Shown: in pieces, positions 7,552 to 14,975 of the stretch
How positions within the stretch are numbered: position 1 is the stretch's first letter
Layout: each line of letters begins with the position of its first letter
Source: Gammaproteobacteria bacterium UBA7803
Lineage (GTDB): Bacteria > Pseudomonadota > Gammaproteobacteria > Pseudomonadales > Azotimanducaceae
Assembly: GCA_002480525.1 (NCBI GenBank)
Contig: DLCH01000005.1
Span: 1-29,222 of the forward strand
Direction of reading: 5' to 3'
Length of the DNA: 29,222 bases
Notes under the pieces: model-generated
The model's database searches: none
What the model saw: only the letters and a program-made list of their open reading frames with translations
What the model was told of the DNA's origin: nothing
Position numbers and translations under genes: made by a program

Positions 7552-7632
7552 GCCCGACTGGAACTCAACGTTTGGGCAGGCAATAGAATCGCCATCTCAT
7601 TTTACGAAGCACTAGGACTTGGCTACGCATGA
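7552..7632 (+). pseudogene. GNAT acetyltransferase, right fragment (split by IS)
   Basis: Immediately after the IS the plus strand encodes ARLELNVWAGNRIAISFYEALGLGYA and a TGA. This is the GNAT motif B/C-terminal part (N-x-x-A-I-x-F-Y-E-x-L-G-F signature). Joined to the left fragment it reads ...WANERG-ARLELNVW..., a typical uninterrupted GNAT sequence. Confidence 0.75.
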
Positions 7633-7728
7633 CACGAGATGTCCATCGCCTCGACTGACCGTTCCTGGTTGGAGACTGCCGGTTGCGGTGCAGCGTCGAA
7701 CCGGCCGTTCGCGACCCGGAGGAGACGC

Positions 7729-8571
7729 TCAGGGATGCAAGGTCGCCATCATCTGGCGATGCAGCGGGTCGGGGTCAAGCGACGGCCAGAACTCGAACTG
7801 GTCGCGAACCGCCATCAGAACATGGTTCTCGAAAGCTGGGGTTGCCGTGCAAATGTCTGCAGCCATCACGATGTCATTCGCATCTGCCGGGATTTCGTAG
7901 TGAAGCTTTTGATTCAACAAGTAGTAGGCACTTTGCACGAGATCAACGAAGGGTTCGTCACCCAGCGCTGCGTACGTTTCGACAGCTTGCTTCTTAGAGT
8001 GGATGATCGACCTGGTCTTCACGCCGACCATGACCGTAGAACCTTGTGTGATCAGATTGATGAGCGTTCTGAAGCCTTCACAGAATCCGTTCCCAGTCAG
8101 CAGTCCGTGCACCTCATATCCGGAAAAGCGCGCATCACTTGGTGGCTGAACTGGGTATTGAAGCACGCCCTCCGTACCTCGGATGATTCTCTGATAATTG
8201 ACGAAACCAAGTACCTTGCGGATGAAGTAGGGCTCGAATTCTTCGGGCGGTATCTCCGGCGTCACGTCCCTGCCGAACACGTGGAGACCTGTTTCGGATA
8301 GCGGCGGGCCCCCATGGCGTCTGTAGAAGGCCATGCTACGGACGATAAAGTCCGTTCGAAGCCTCGGAACGTGACGGGTCGCTGTTTCAAGTGATCTGGG
8401 ATCGATGTCCTGCGCCCCGCTGACGACAAGCAGAACGTCGACGTCGCTGGAAGGCACAGAGCTGCCATCAGCCCGACTGCCAACCACGTATCCCGCCAGC
8501 ACACGGCCGCCGGTCAGTCGGTCCGCCTCTGCACAAGCTCGCTCAACAGCCAGTCGAAGTTGAGGTTTCAT
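7729..8571 (-). CDS. Nucleotidyltransferase-domain protein
   Basis: A 280-residue protein with an N-terminal nucleotidyltransferase fold: GSRADGSSVPSSDVDVLLV (GS...SDxD, metal-binding Asp pair) near residues 31-49 and a third acidic position in RLRTDFIV (about 78). The remaining 200 residues are helical, with motifs such as FVNYQRIIRG and KKQAVETYAALGD, resembling the C-terminal halves of aminoglycoside-type or other substrate-adenylating enzymes. The substrate is unknown; antibiotic modification, tRNA or protein nucleotidylation cannot be separated from sequence. I chose the ATG at 8571 because the upstream extension to 8742 is low-complexity and overlaps the divergent GNAT gene. It lies in a segment of lower GC than the backbone. 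Confidence 0.8.
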   Translation of the reverse strand: MKPQLRLAVERACAEADRLTGGRVLAGYVVGSRADGSSVPSSDVDVLLVVSGAQDIDPRSLETATRHVPRLRTDFIVRSMAFYRRHGGPPLSETGLHVFGRDVTPEIPPEEFEPYFIRKVLGFVNYQRIIRGTEGVLQYPVQPPSDARFSGYEVHGLLTGNGFCEGFRTLINLITQGSTVMVGVKTRSIIHSKKQAVETYAALGDEPFVDLVQSAYYLLNQKLHYEIPADANDIVMAADICTATPAFENHVLMAVRDQFEFWPSLDPDPLHRQMMATLHP

Positions 8572-8704
8572 AGTACGCGGTAGTCTATCTGTAGCGAACG
8601 TGGCTTGTTCGCTCTCTTGGCCCTCTGCTGCTTGTTGCGCCGCAGCATAAACCGGCGGCGGTCGACCCTTTTCTGCCGTTGCCGGCGGAGCTATCTTCCA
8701 AGAC

Positions 8705-9145
8705 ATGGACATCAACGACCACATCAATCTTCGGCCTGCCACGAAATCAGATGCTGAGTTCGCGAGGACGGTTCATCACAGGGCGCTGAGAGATGTGGTT
8801 GTCCGACAGTTCGGGCCGTGGGATGAACAGCTGCAGGACGGGTTTTTCGAGCAGAGTGGCTTCCCAGACGGATTCGAACTCATCGAGTTCGACGGAACAC
8901 CGTGTGGCTATATGCGAACTGAAGTGTCTGGCGCCAAATCGGAGGTTCACGACCTCTACATTGATCCGGACCACCAGCGAAGGGGAATCGGGACGCTGCT
9001 GATAATGCGAGCTATCGCGCTTGGATGCCCCGTCAGACTGCAGGTTCTATTCGAGAACAGTGAAGCGGCCGACCTTTACAAGCGTCTCGGTTTCCGTGTC
9101 GTAAACAGTTCGGATACACACTTCCAGATGCTGCTGAATCAGTAG
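8705..9145 (+). CDS. GNAT-family N-acetyltransferase
   Basis: A 146-residue GNAT acetyltransferase. The order is typical: INLRPATKSDAEFARTVH (N-terminal strand and helix), CGYMRTE (beta4), EVHDLYIDPDHQRRGIG (motif A with the QRRGIG acetyl-CoA loop, residues about 80-97) and NSEAADLYKRLGF (motif B). It would transfer acetyl from acetyl-CoA to an amine; the acceptor is not predictable. It is divergent from the nucleotidyltransferase gene, with 133 bases between them for two promoters, and is followed 83 bases later by the NIPSNAP gene. Confidence 0.9.
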   Translation: MDINDHINLRPATKSDAEFARTVHHRALRDVVVRQFGPWDEQLQDGFFEQSGFPDGFELIEFDGTPCGYMRTEVSGAKSEVHDLYIDPDHQRRGIGTLLIMRAIALGCPVRLQVLFENSEAADLYKRLGFRVVNSSDTHFQMLLNQ

Positions 9146-9228
9146 TATCGATCGTTCGCTTCTGGCAGATAGCCGACCGCACCATTCAGACTGCACAATA
9201 AGTGACAACAAGGAATTGAGGGTCCCAG

Positions 9229-9543
9229 ATGATTACCTGCTATCTGCGATACACAATCGACATGTACAAGCGGAAGGAATTCTTGGAGTACGCCAAGATG
9301 TGGATACCACTTGTTGAGAAGCATGGCGGGAAGCATCACGGCTACTTCTTACCCAAGGAAAGTGCTGCCGATCTCGCTGTTGCGATGTTCACGTTCCCGT
9401 CGCTTGCTGCATATGAGGAGTACCGAAAGAACGCAAGGCAGGACCCTGAGTGCCAGAAGGCTTCGGCTTACTCAGAAGAAACCCGCTGCATATTGGGCTA
9501 CGAGCGTCAGTTCTTGGAACCTGTCTTCGGTAGTGATGATTAG
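9229..9543 (+). CDS. NIPSNAP-family protein
   Basis: A 104-residue single-domain protein of the NIPSNAP / dimeric alpha-beta barrel type. Visible hallmarks are the initial ITCYLRYTIDMYKRKEFLEY, the central GGKHHGYFLP and a C-terminal half with FPSLAAYEEYRKNARQDPE. Such proteins form ferredoxin-like dimers; no catalytic role is established for this group. GAGGG seven bases before the ATG supports the start. It reads in the same direction as the GNAT genes on either side, with gaps of about 80 bases, so it may share their transcript. Confidence 0.85.
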   Translation: MITCYLRYTIDMYKRKEFLEYAKMWIPLVEKHGGKHHGYFLPKESAADLAVAMFTFPSLAAYEEYRKNARQDPECQKASAYSEETRCILGYERQFLEPVFGSDD

Positions 9544-9623
9544 ACCGTTACTCTCCGCAGGCAGACACTCCCTGTAAGCCTCTTCGCGTAGCCGCCGCCT
9601 CCTGTGCCGGGCACAATGCTGCT

Positions 9624-10019
9624 ATGGACGGCCTCCTTTACACACCCAATGATGAATCACTGTCAGCGTCAGAGTTCCAGGAGCTGGCCTGCCGCGCCTA
9701 GCCAGGTGACTACACGCTGGAAGGAATTGAGCTGGCCCTGTCTCGGACTCTCAACTTCACGGCACGAGAGCAAGGCGGAAGGTTGGTAGGCACCGTCAGG
9801 CTACTTACGGACGGCTATTTCTTCGGCACGATCCCAGAGCTGATGGTTGATCCCGCCTACCAAGGCAGCGGTGTCGGCAGGAAGCTTATGGAGTTGGCAT
9901 GGGAGACTTCGCCTACGTCCCTCTACTTCGGTGCACAGCCAGACAAGGAAGGCTTCTACGAGGCGCTGGGATACGAGAAAGGTCTGCAGGCCTACTTTCG
10001 CCGGAAGCCAAGGAGCTGA
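9624..10019 (+). pseudogene. GNAT acetyltransferase with internal TAG
   Basis: From the ATG at 9624 the frame encodes 25 residues (DGLLYTPNDESLSASEFQEL...), an amber codon TAG at 9699-9701, then a normal GNAT domain to the TGA at 10017-10019: GGRLVGTVRLLTDG, IPELMVDPAYQGSGVGRKLM (motif A) and EGFYEALGYEKG (motif B). There is no frameshift. The stop sits in the context RA-stop-PGDYTLE, where this family often has Trp-Pro-Gly-Asp-Tyr, so a single TGG to TAG change would explain it. A truncated product could start downstream (for example a GTG or the ATG of MVDPAYQ), but would lack the first strands. Confidence 0.8.
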
Positions 10020-10185
10020 GTGTCTGTTCCTGGCCGGTTGCGGGAGTAGTATTCGCCGCGGAGAACGACCGCTTACCGGTGGAACCAGACGCCCGACTAC
10101 TTCGGCTGAGTGATTGCAGGGTGATCACTCGCGCGAAACGGCTCCGAATGCATTGCTGTATTCTTGATGTCGCGGAGCGGTCCAC

Positions 10186-11208
10186 TCATCCCGTCGAATC
10201 AGAGCTATTTTCATTAAGGCTGGCCCAAATCTGCTCGAACGCCCGGGCAGCTGCCGCAGAATTTCGCGAGTCTTCTTTCCGTCCGATAGCACGAGGTCGC
10301 TGGGCGACGCGCCTTTGCACTTCCTTCTCTCGTTCCCGTCGCACCGGACCGCCGAGATTGGGATGGAACGTTCCCGCCCGCGCCGCTTTGCACAATCGCT
10401 TCAGGAAGCGGAGCTCGTTGTAGACCGGAGCTGCGCCACGCGCCACCGCCCCTACCCGCCCCTCGAGTTCATCGATCACCGCCTGACGAAGTCCAGACGG
10501 AACGGTGCTTACGTAACGATGGGCCAATCGCACCTGCTCGGGCGTCCAACGCACGGGGAAGATCAGGTTCTCCGATTCATTGCCGCTCTGACGGTCTCGC
10601 AACCCGAGGCCACTGAACGCAAGCTCCATCTGGCCGCCTGCATCCCGCTGACTGGCCCGTATCGGTCGAGCGAATGCCCACCGACCGTTCGCGGCACCGC
10701 CAACATCACGCCGACCCATCTGAATCTCACGGAGGGCATCATCAACCGGCGTTCGTATGTAGCGCTGACCCTGTTCCCGCAGATCCTCCAGATAAGCCAC
10801 ATACTCACGATCGACGACGAGCACGTCCTGCAAGGCGAGCGGCGGCGAATGGAGCATCGAAACGCGCACCGTTGCCGAATCTTCGGCTTGGCTGACCGTC
10901 AGCCAGCGATTGACTCGCAAGATCTCGAGCGATCCAGTGAATGCCGAGGGTGAACGGATGTTCGCCAACCGCTGAAGATCCGGCATTGCCGGAAACGGCC
11001 GCACCTGCTGTGCCTGTGCGGCCATCACCAGCCAGAGCACTTTGGAAGAGGGCGGGAGCACGGCGTCCTCTACGACGCGCCGGTATTGATCCTTACCTCC
11101 GGCTCTGGCGGCCACCAGCACGTTCGCGCCTGGATATCGGCGACAGGCCTGCTCAATGATCTCAAGCAACTTGCGCTGTCGGCGCGTGATCTGTCGTTCA
11201 ACGCGCAC
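10186..11208 (-). CDS. STY4528-like ICE replication protein
   Basis: A 340-residue protein resembling the STY4528 family of SPI-7/PFGI-1-type elements. The characteristic part spans residues about 50-150: SSKVLWLVMAAQAQQ, then SPSAFTGSLEILRVNRWLTV (a winged-helix-like segment) and SPPLALQDVLVVDREYVAYL. The N-terminal 50 residues and the Arg-rich C-terminus diverge from typical members. The family is associated with element replication or maintenance; direct DNA binding is inferred. The start is a GTG at 11208 overlapping the end of DUF2857 by 11 bases, with no clear ribosome-binding site, so coupling to the upstream gene is likely. Downstream the operon is interrupted by the cargo region. Confidence 0.75.
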   Translation of the reverse strand: MRVERQITRRQRKLLEIIEQACRRYPGANVLVAARAGGKDQYRRVVEDAVLPPSSKVLWLVMAAQAQQVRPFPAMPDLQRLANIRSPSAFTGSLEILRVNRWLTVSQAEDSATVRVSMLHSPPLALQDVLVVDREYVAYLEDLREQGQRYIRTPVDDALREIQMGRRDVGGAANGRWAFARPIRASQRDAGGQMELAFSGLGLRDRQSGNESENLIFPVRWTPEQVRLAHRYVSTVPSGLRQAVIDELEGRVGAVARGAAPVYNELRFLKRLCKAARAGTFHPNLGGPVRREREKEVQRRVAQRPRAIGRKEDSRNSAAAARAFEQIWASLNENSSDSTG

Positions 11209-11779
11209 GCGTCGAGGGGATCGGATCCAATGCTCCGTAGGTACTCCACCGCTGGACCTGATTCCACACCACCCGCAACGGCAGCCCAGTCTCCTTGTGA
11301 AGTCTCAGATATACCTCGGGGGCTGTGGGTTCCTCGGACTTCGCCGAGGCCCGCCAGGCCTCCCAGAGACGGGCGGAAGCGTCGTCATCAGGCTCCGGCG
11401 GGCGGCCGATCGCGGGAGACACGGTCAGCATGCGCCGTAGGCGCGTGTATTCCCGCGCGCTCATCCCGAACAGGGTTTGCATCATCTCGAGCGAAGCATC
11501 GGCGGCCATCAGCTGCTGCTGCAGCTCTTCGGAGGCACGCCGGGCTTTGAGGTGCGCGATCATCGGCCAGTAGACGTCGCGGTTGAGGGCGATCTCGAGA
11601 CAATGGGCCCGCATCGACTCGACGCCACACAGATCGGCGAGTTTCATCTCCCGCAGCGCGTCGATCTCTTTTGGGCCGAAATTCATGTCGCGCAGCGCAG
11701 CCTGATCACCCTCCAGCAGACAGCGTACGGCGTAGAGCAGCACGGCCATGACCAGTTCCGTCTCTTTGCTCCCGTCCAC
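11198..11779 (-). CDS. DUF2857 family ICE protein
   Basis: A 193-residue protein of the DUF2857 family, a regular member of the ParB-DUF2857-STY4528 string in SPI-7/PFGI-1-type integrative elements. Recognisable stretches are AVRCLLEGDQAALRDMNFGP (N-terminal), DALREMKLADLC, a central FGMSAREYTRLRRML and a C-terminal helix-turn-helix-like segment (EVYLRLHKETGLPLRVVWNQVQRW). I chose the GTG at 11779, because GGCAGGAG stands six bases before it inside the end of parB; the parB stop is one base upstream. An ATG at 11821 is also in frame. Function is unknown. Confidence 0.82.
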   Translation of the reverse strand: MDGSKETELVMAVLLYAVRCLLEGDQAALRDMNFGPKEIDALREMKLADLCGVESMRAHCLEIALNRDVYWPMIAHLKARRASEELQQQLMAADASLEMMQTLFGMSAREYTRLRRMLTVSPAIGRPPEPDDDASARLWEAWRASAKSEEPTAPEVYLRLHKETGLPLRVVWNQVQRWSTYGALDPIPSTRAR

Positions 11780-11780
11780 G

Positions 11781-13241
11781 TCAATCTCCTGCCTCTGCTG
11801 CCCGTGTCTCCCACAGCGCATCACCCCGCTTACGTGCCATGCCGTGCAAGCGCCGGTAGGTCCTCATCAGTTCCAGAAAATCCTGCCAATCCGACTCGGG
11901 TAGCGCGCGCCAGAGCAAATCGGCGGCCTGGCCCGGATCCGGAGTCCAGACCCGCTCGAACAGCGCCTCCGCATCGCCCGTCTTCAGAATCCGACCGAGG
12001 TTGGACGACGGTGCCAGCGTCTGCAGCACCGCCTCCGGCCCCACGACCATGAGCTCCGCGGCGGCCACCAGGTGCCACCACAAGAGCGACACTCTACCCA
12101 GCGTTTCCGGGTCAAGGCCGGAAATCAGGGATTCGTCGGGGAGGTCCACGACCGTGAAGCCGATCCCCAGATCGGGTGTCTCGACTACCAGTGCGCCGAG
12201 CCCGTAGCGTTCCGCCAATCGATGGGCAAGCGTCCACGCCTCGCGGCGCAGGGCCGCAAGCTCGAAGACCGGCTTCGGCGACGTCTCCTGCTGGTCAGCA
12301 CGCCCATTCGACCTAGCATGCCCCGCGTCGGCTGCCTCCGCAGCGCGCCCGGCCTCGTCTGGCTCGGCCTCGCCTTGGTTGGCTGCTCGTGCCGGGACGG
12401 CGGGAGACGGCGCTTCGGGTAAGGTCACCTCGGGCGTCCCACCCGACGGTTCTCCGAGGGCCTGGTCCAATGCGAGCCGGATGGTGTGGATGCGCGCATC
12501 GGCAGCGCTCGCCAACTCAAGCTCGACTGAACTCTGCAGCGCTTCGAACGACCAGTCCGGACCATCCGAGCGTTGGCACAGCGCCCCAAACGTCTCCGCA
12601 AACTCGGCTTTGGTGCCGAGCCGATGCGATTTCCACACGGATGCCGCCGCGCGCTCCAAGCCCCGAATCCGATCGATCGAACGCCGCGCCAGGCCGCTGC
12701 CACAGGCAGCCGGCAACAACGGTTCCACCACCTCGACGGCGTAGACCATGGAGGAAATCAGGGTTTGGCTCACGGCGTAGCCGCTTTCCGTCAGCCGCGT
12801 TGCGAGCTGACGCTGGGACACAGGTTTGCCTTCCTGCGCCTCAAGGAGCTTCTGCAGATCGACGACAGCGTGCGCCCGATCGGCGAACGACAGCGCCCCA
12901 CGCAAGTCATTTTCCCGTAAGTGAGCGATGAGCACGGCCGCGTCCCCCGTCCACGGGCGCACGACGCAGTCGACCATGGCGAAACGCTCATCCCCCGTCT
13001 CCGCTCGAAGCTCTTCCAGAATGCTGAGGCGCGTGTTGCCGCCGGCGGAGACCACATATCCTGCGCCGTCGGCGCGCTCGGCCACGATCAGCGGGTGGTC
13101 GAGCCCGTGCTCACGGATGGACTGCTTGATCCGGTCGTACTCGGGATTCGGTCCGCGGCGGGGATTGCGCGCGTAGGCGCGGATCTGATCGATCGGTACC
13201 CGTTCCAGACGCGCTGCCTGATCTCCGCGTTCACCCGTCAT
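11781..13241 (-). CDS. parB: ParB-family protein of integrative element
   Basis: A 486-residue ParB-family protein of the ICE type (much longer than chromosomal ParB, about 300). The N-terminal nuclease-like/CTPase domain shows VPIDQIRAYARNPRRG, then IREHGLDHPLIVAER and SAGGNTRLSILEEL (the G-N-T-R motif where Spo0J has GERRxR), then a helix-turn-helix region with QRQLATRLTESGYAVSQTLISSM. Residues about 270-325 are a low-complexity Ala/Glu/Pro linker, and the C-terminal third is specific to this element family. No ParA is visible next to it; the upstream 490 bases contain no gene. The ATG at 13241 has GGGAG seven bases upstream; the stop is one base from the DUF2857 start. Confidence 0.88.
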   Translation of the reverse strand: MTGERGDQAARLERVPIDQIRAYARNPRRGPNPEYDRIKQSIREHGLDHPLIVAERADGAGYVVSAGGNTRLSILEELRAETGDERFAMVDCVVRPWTGDAAVLIAHLRENDLRGALSFADRAHAVVDLQKLLEAQEGKPVSQRQLATRLTESGYAVSQTLISSMVYAVEVVEPLLPAACGSGLARRSIDRIRGLERAAASVWKSHRLGTKAEFAETFGALCQRSDGPDWSFEALQSSVELELASAADARIHTIRLALDQALGEPSGGTPEVTLPEAPSPAVPARAANQGEAEPDEAGRAAEAADAGHARSNGRADQQETSPKPVFELAALRREAWTLAHRLAERYGLGALVVETPDLGIGFTVVDLPDESLISGLDPETLGRVSLLWWHLVAAAELMVVGPEAVLQTLAPSSNLGRILKTGDAEALFERVWTPDPGQAADLLWRALPESDWQDFLELMRTYRRLHGMARKRGDALWETRAAEAGD

Positions 13242-13692
13242 GGAGCACTCCCGATCGGATCGGGCCAATGCAGGCAGGGAGAATCACGGTCAACGCATGG
13301 GGATGCCCGGTTACTCTCCACCGGGCGAAGTCACACCACAGCGACGGAAGCAGGGTTGGGGGGAGGGACGGTCCTCCGCCGGGCAGGTGTCGCCCTAACT
13401 GAACCTCATCACGCCGGCCGGCCGCGCCCCGTCGCACTGCTAGGCGCTGAGAACGCCGAAGATCTGAATCACATCCCGGTCGTCTGGCCCGATCCGCTGA
13501 TGTTGTGATTTCGATCATCTGACGCCCCCGCCCATCCGACATCGGGACGCAGTGTGTCCCTCGGAGCCACGGGACAGCAGCGAAAATCACCGCAAGGGGG
13601 TGTAGGTGTTTTTCCGCAGCCCCCGTCGCTGGCTTGAACGGCCGAATGCGCCGTGCGAAATCGGAAATGATGTCTTGTGGGGCCATGGACAC
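13242..13692. other. Gene-free region upstream of parB
   Basis: This is the shared upstream region of the minus-strand parB operon and the plus-strand GntR operon. A small inverted repeat TGTCCC/GGGACA lies at 13555-13576. Open frames here are shadow-like. In related elements parA (and often dnaB) occupies the position before parB; neither is recognisable here. Confidence 0.45.
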
Positions 13693-13703
13693 TACTGTAC
13701 TAT
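13675..13703 (+). promoter_or_regulatory. Promoter of GntR-ABC operon
   Basis: TTGTGG (13675-13680) and TACTAT (13698-13703) are separated by exactly 17 bases, a sigma70-like arrangement 29 bases before the GntR start codon. The -10 element lies inside the perfect palindrome, which suggests repression by blocking polymerase. Confidence 0.65.
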
Positions 13704-13718
13704 TCAAATAGTACAGTA
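13693..13718. promoter_or_regulatory. GntR/YtrA-type operator palindrome
   Basis: TACTGTACTATT, a two-base centre, and its exact complement AATAGTACAGTA form a perfect 26-bp palindrome ending 13 bases before the GntR start codon. YtrA-type GntR regulators are known to bind such palindromes in their own promoters, so this is the likely autoregulatory operator. Confidence 0.8.
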
Positions 13719-13731
13719 ATCCAGCCCTTTG

Positions 13732-14097
13732 ATGTTCAAGTTCATCCTGGAGACGAACACCTCGGTTCCGCTGTACCGCCAGCTCATGGATCAGGTACGG
13801 CGCGGCATCGCCAGCGGGCAATTGAGGCCCGGTGAGACGCTGCCGTCGGTCCGCGACGTCGCCAGGGAGCTGGCGGTCAATCCGAACACCGTCTCCAAGG
13901 TCTACAGCCTGCTGGAGCACGACGGCGTCCTCACCCGTCAGCGCGGGCAAGGGATGCTGGTGGCAGGACCGCAGGAAACACCGGAGGCGTTACTCGCGCC
14001 GGCGCTCGGCCGGGTCATTCGGGAAGCTCAGCAGCTTGGGCTTTCTCGCACCGAGGTCGTGCGCCTCATCCAACAACACTGGGAGGACCCGTCATGA
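13732..14097 (+). CDS. GntR-family regulator, YtrA type
   Basis: A 121-residue one-domain-plus-tail regulator of the GntR/YtrA subfamily. The winged helix-turn-helix is clear: VPLYRQLMDQVRRGIASGQL, then LPSVRDVARELAVNPNTVSK (recognition helix) and a wing around EHDGVLTRQRGQGMLVA; a short dimerisation tail of about 45 residues follows (ALGRVIREAQQLGL). There is no large ligand domain, as is usual for YtrA proteins that control an adjacent ABC transporter. The ATG at 13732 follows the palindromic operator directly. Its TGA overlaps the ATG of the ABC ATPase (ATGA), so the operon is translationally coupled. Confidence 0.92.
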   Translation: MFKFILETNTSVPLYRQLMDQVRRGIASGQLRPGETLPSVRDVARELAVNPNTVSKVYSLLEHDGVLTRQRGQGMLVAGPQETPEALLAPALGRVIREAQQLGLSRTEVVRLIQQHWEDPS

Positions 14098-14975
14098 ATC
14101 CAATTCTTGATCTCGAGGACGTGGTTTTCTCGTATGCCGACACCCCGGTGCTCGACGAGCTGTCGTTCACGCTTCGACCCGGATCCGTCACTGGACTGCT
14201 GGGACGCAACGGCGCCGGCAAGACGACGCTGATGCATGTCGGCCTCGGCCTGCTCAGGCCCGACGCCGGGCGGGTGGCCCTGTTCGGAGATCCCGCCTGG
14301 AACGCGCCGGCGGCGAACCGTGCCCGGGTCGGGTTCGTGCCCCAGCGATTCGAGGCGTTTCAATGGATGCCCGCGTGGGACTGCATCAAGCTCATCGGCA
14401 GTTTCTACCAGCACTGGGACCACCAGTTCCTCCTAGACCTCGCCAAGACCTGGGGGCTGAAGCTCACGGCCAAGATCCGCACCCTCTCCGCCGGTCAGCA
14501 ACAGCAGGTCGCCATTCTCCTCGCACTCGGCCACCGACCGGATTTTCTGGTGCTGGATGAACCGGTTTCGAGCCTCGATCCGGGTGCCCGGCGGGCCTTC
14601 TTGAGCACCCTGGTCGAGTTGAACAGCGAGCACGAGCAGACGATTCTGTTCTCATCGCACATCGTTTCGGACATCGAGCGGATCGCCACGGATGTCGCGA
14701 TCCTCCACCAGGGGCGCTTCGTGCTGCACGAGACGCTGGATGCCCTGAAAGAGGATGTGCTGCGCCTGGAGATCCATCACCCGCGGCGGCGCCTCCCGGA
14801 CCGCCTCGAGATCCCAGGCCTGCTCGACTACCGGATTCTCGACGACGGCGCTGCGCGGGCGCTGGTCGTGAGTAACGGTGCGGACTACCCGACTGAACTC
14901 GGTGAGCACCTCCAGGCCGAGGTGTACCCCCGCGCCCTACCCCTCGAAGAGCTGCTGCTGGAGCTGACGACATGA
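14094..14975 (+). CDS. ABC transporter ATP-binding protein
   Basis: A 293-residue ABC ATPase. Walker A is GRNGAGKTT (residues 37-45), the Q-loop is FVPQ (about 81-84), the signature is LSAGQ (131-135, a variant of LSGGQ), Walker B is FLVLDEP (151-157), the D-loop is SSLD and the H-loop is in SSHIVSD. About 80 C-terminal residues extend past the core, as in YtrB/BcrA-type exporter subunits. It pairs with the permease encoded next (4-base ATGA overlap) to form an export system, perhaps for a lipophilic antibiotic or envelope stress; the substrate is unknown. The last part of the protein (PRALPLEELLLELT) is typical of this exporter group. Confidence 0.93.
   Translation: MNPILDLEDVVFSYADTPVLDELSFTLRPGSVTGLLGRNGAGKTTLMHVGLGLLRPDAGRVALFGDPAWNAPAANRARVGFVPQRFEAFQWMPAWDCIKLIGSFYQHWDHQFLLDLAKTWGLKLTAKIRTLSAGQQQQVAILLALGHRPDFLVLDEPVSSLDPGARRAFLSTLVELNSEHEQTILFSSHIVSDIERIATDVAILHQGRFVLHETLDALKEDVLRLEIHHPRRRLPDRLEIPGLLDYRILDDGAARALVVSNGADYPTELGEHLQAEVYPRALPLEELLLELTT

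Noticed and set aside
5886..7585. Direct repeat CAGGCAATAGA at about 5886 and 7575 as an insertion duplication
   Set aside because: The copies are not at the IS ends and their contexts differ; probably chance.
7552..10185. Integron cassette array
   Set aside because: Gene types fit, but I found no attC-like sites (no paired GTTRRRY/RYYYAAC cores) between the genes and no IntI.
13231..13950. Minus-strand 239-residue frame across the GntR region
   Set aside because: It overlaps the operator and a clear GntR gene and shows no family features.
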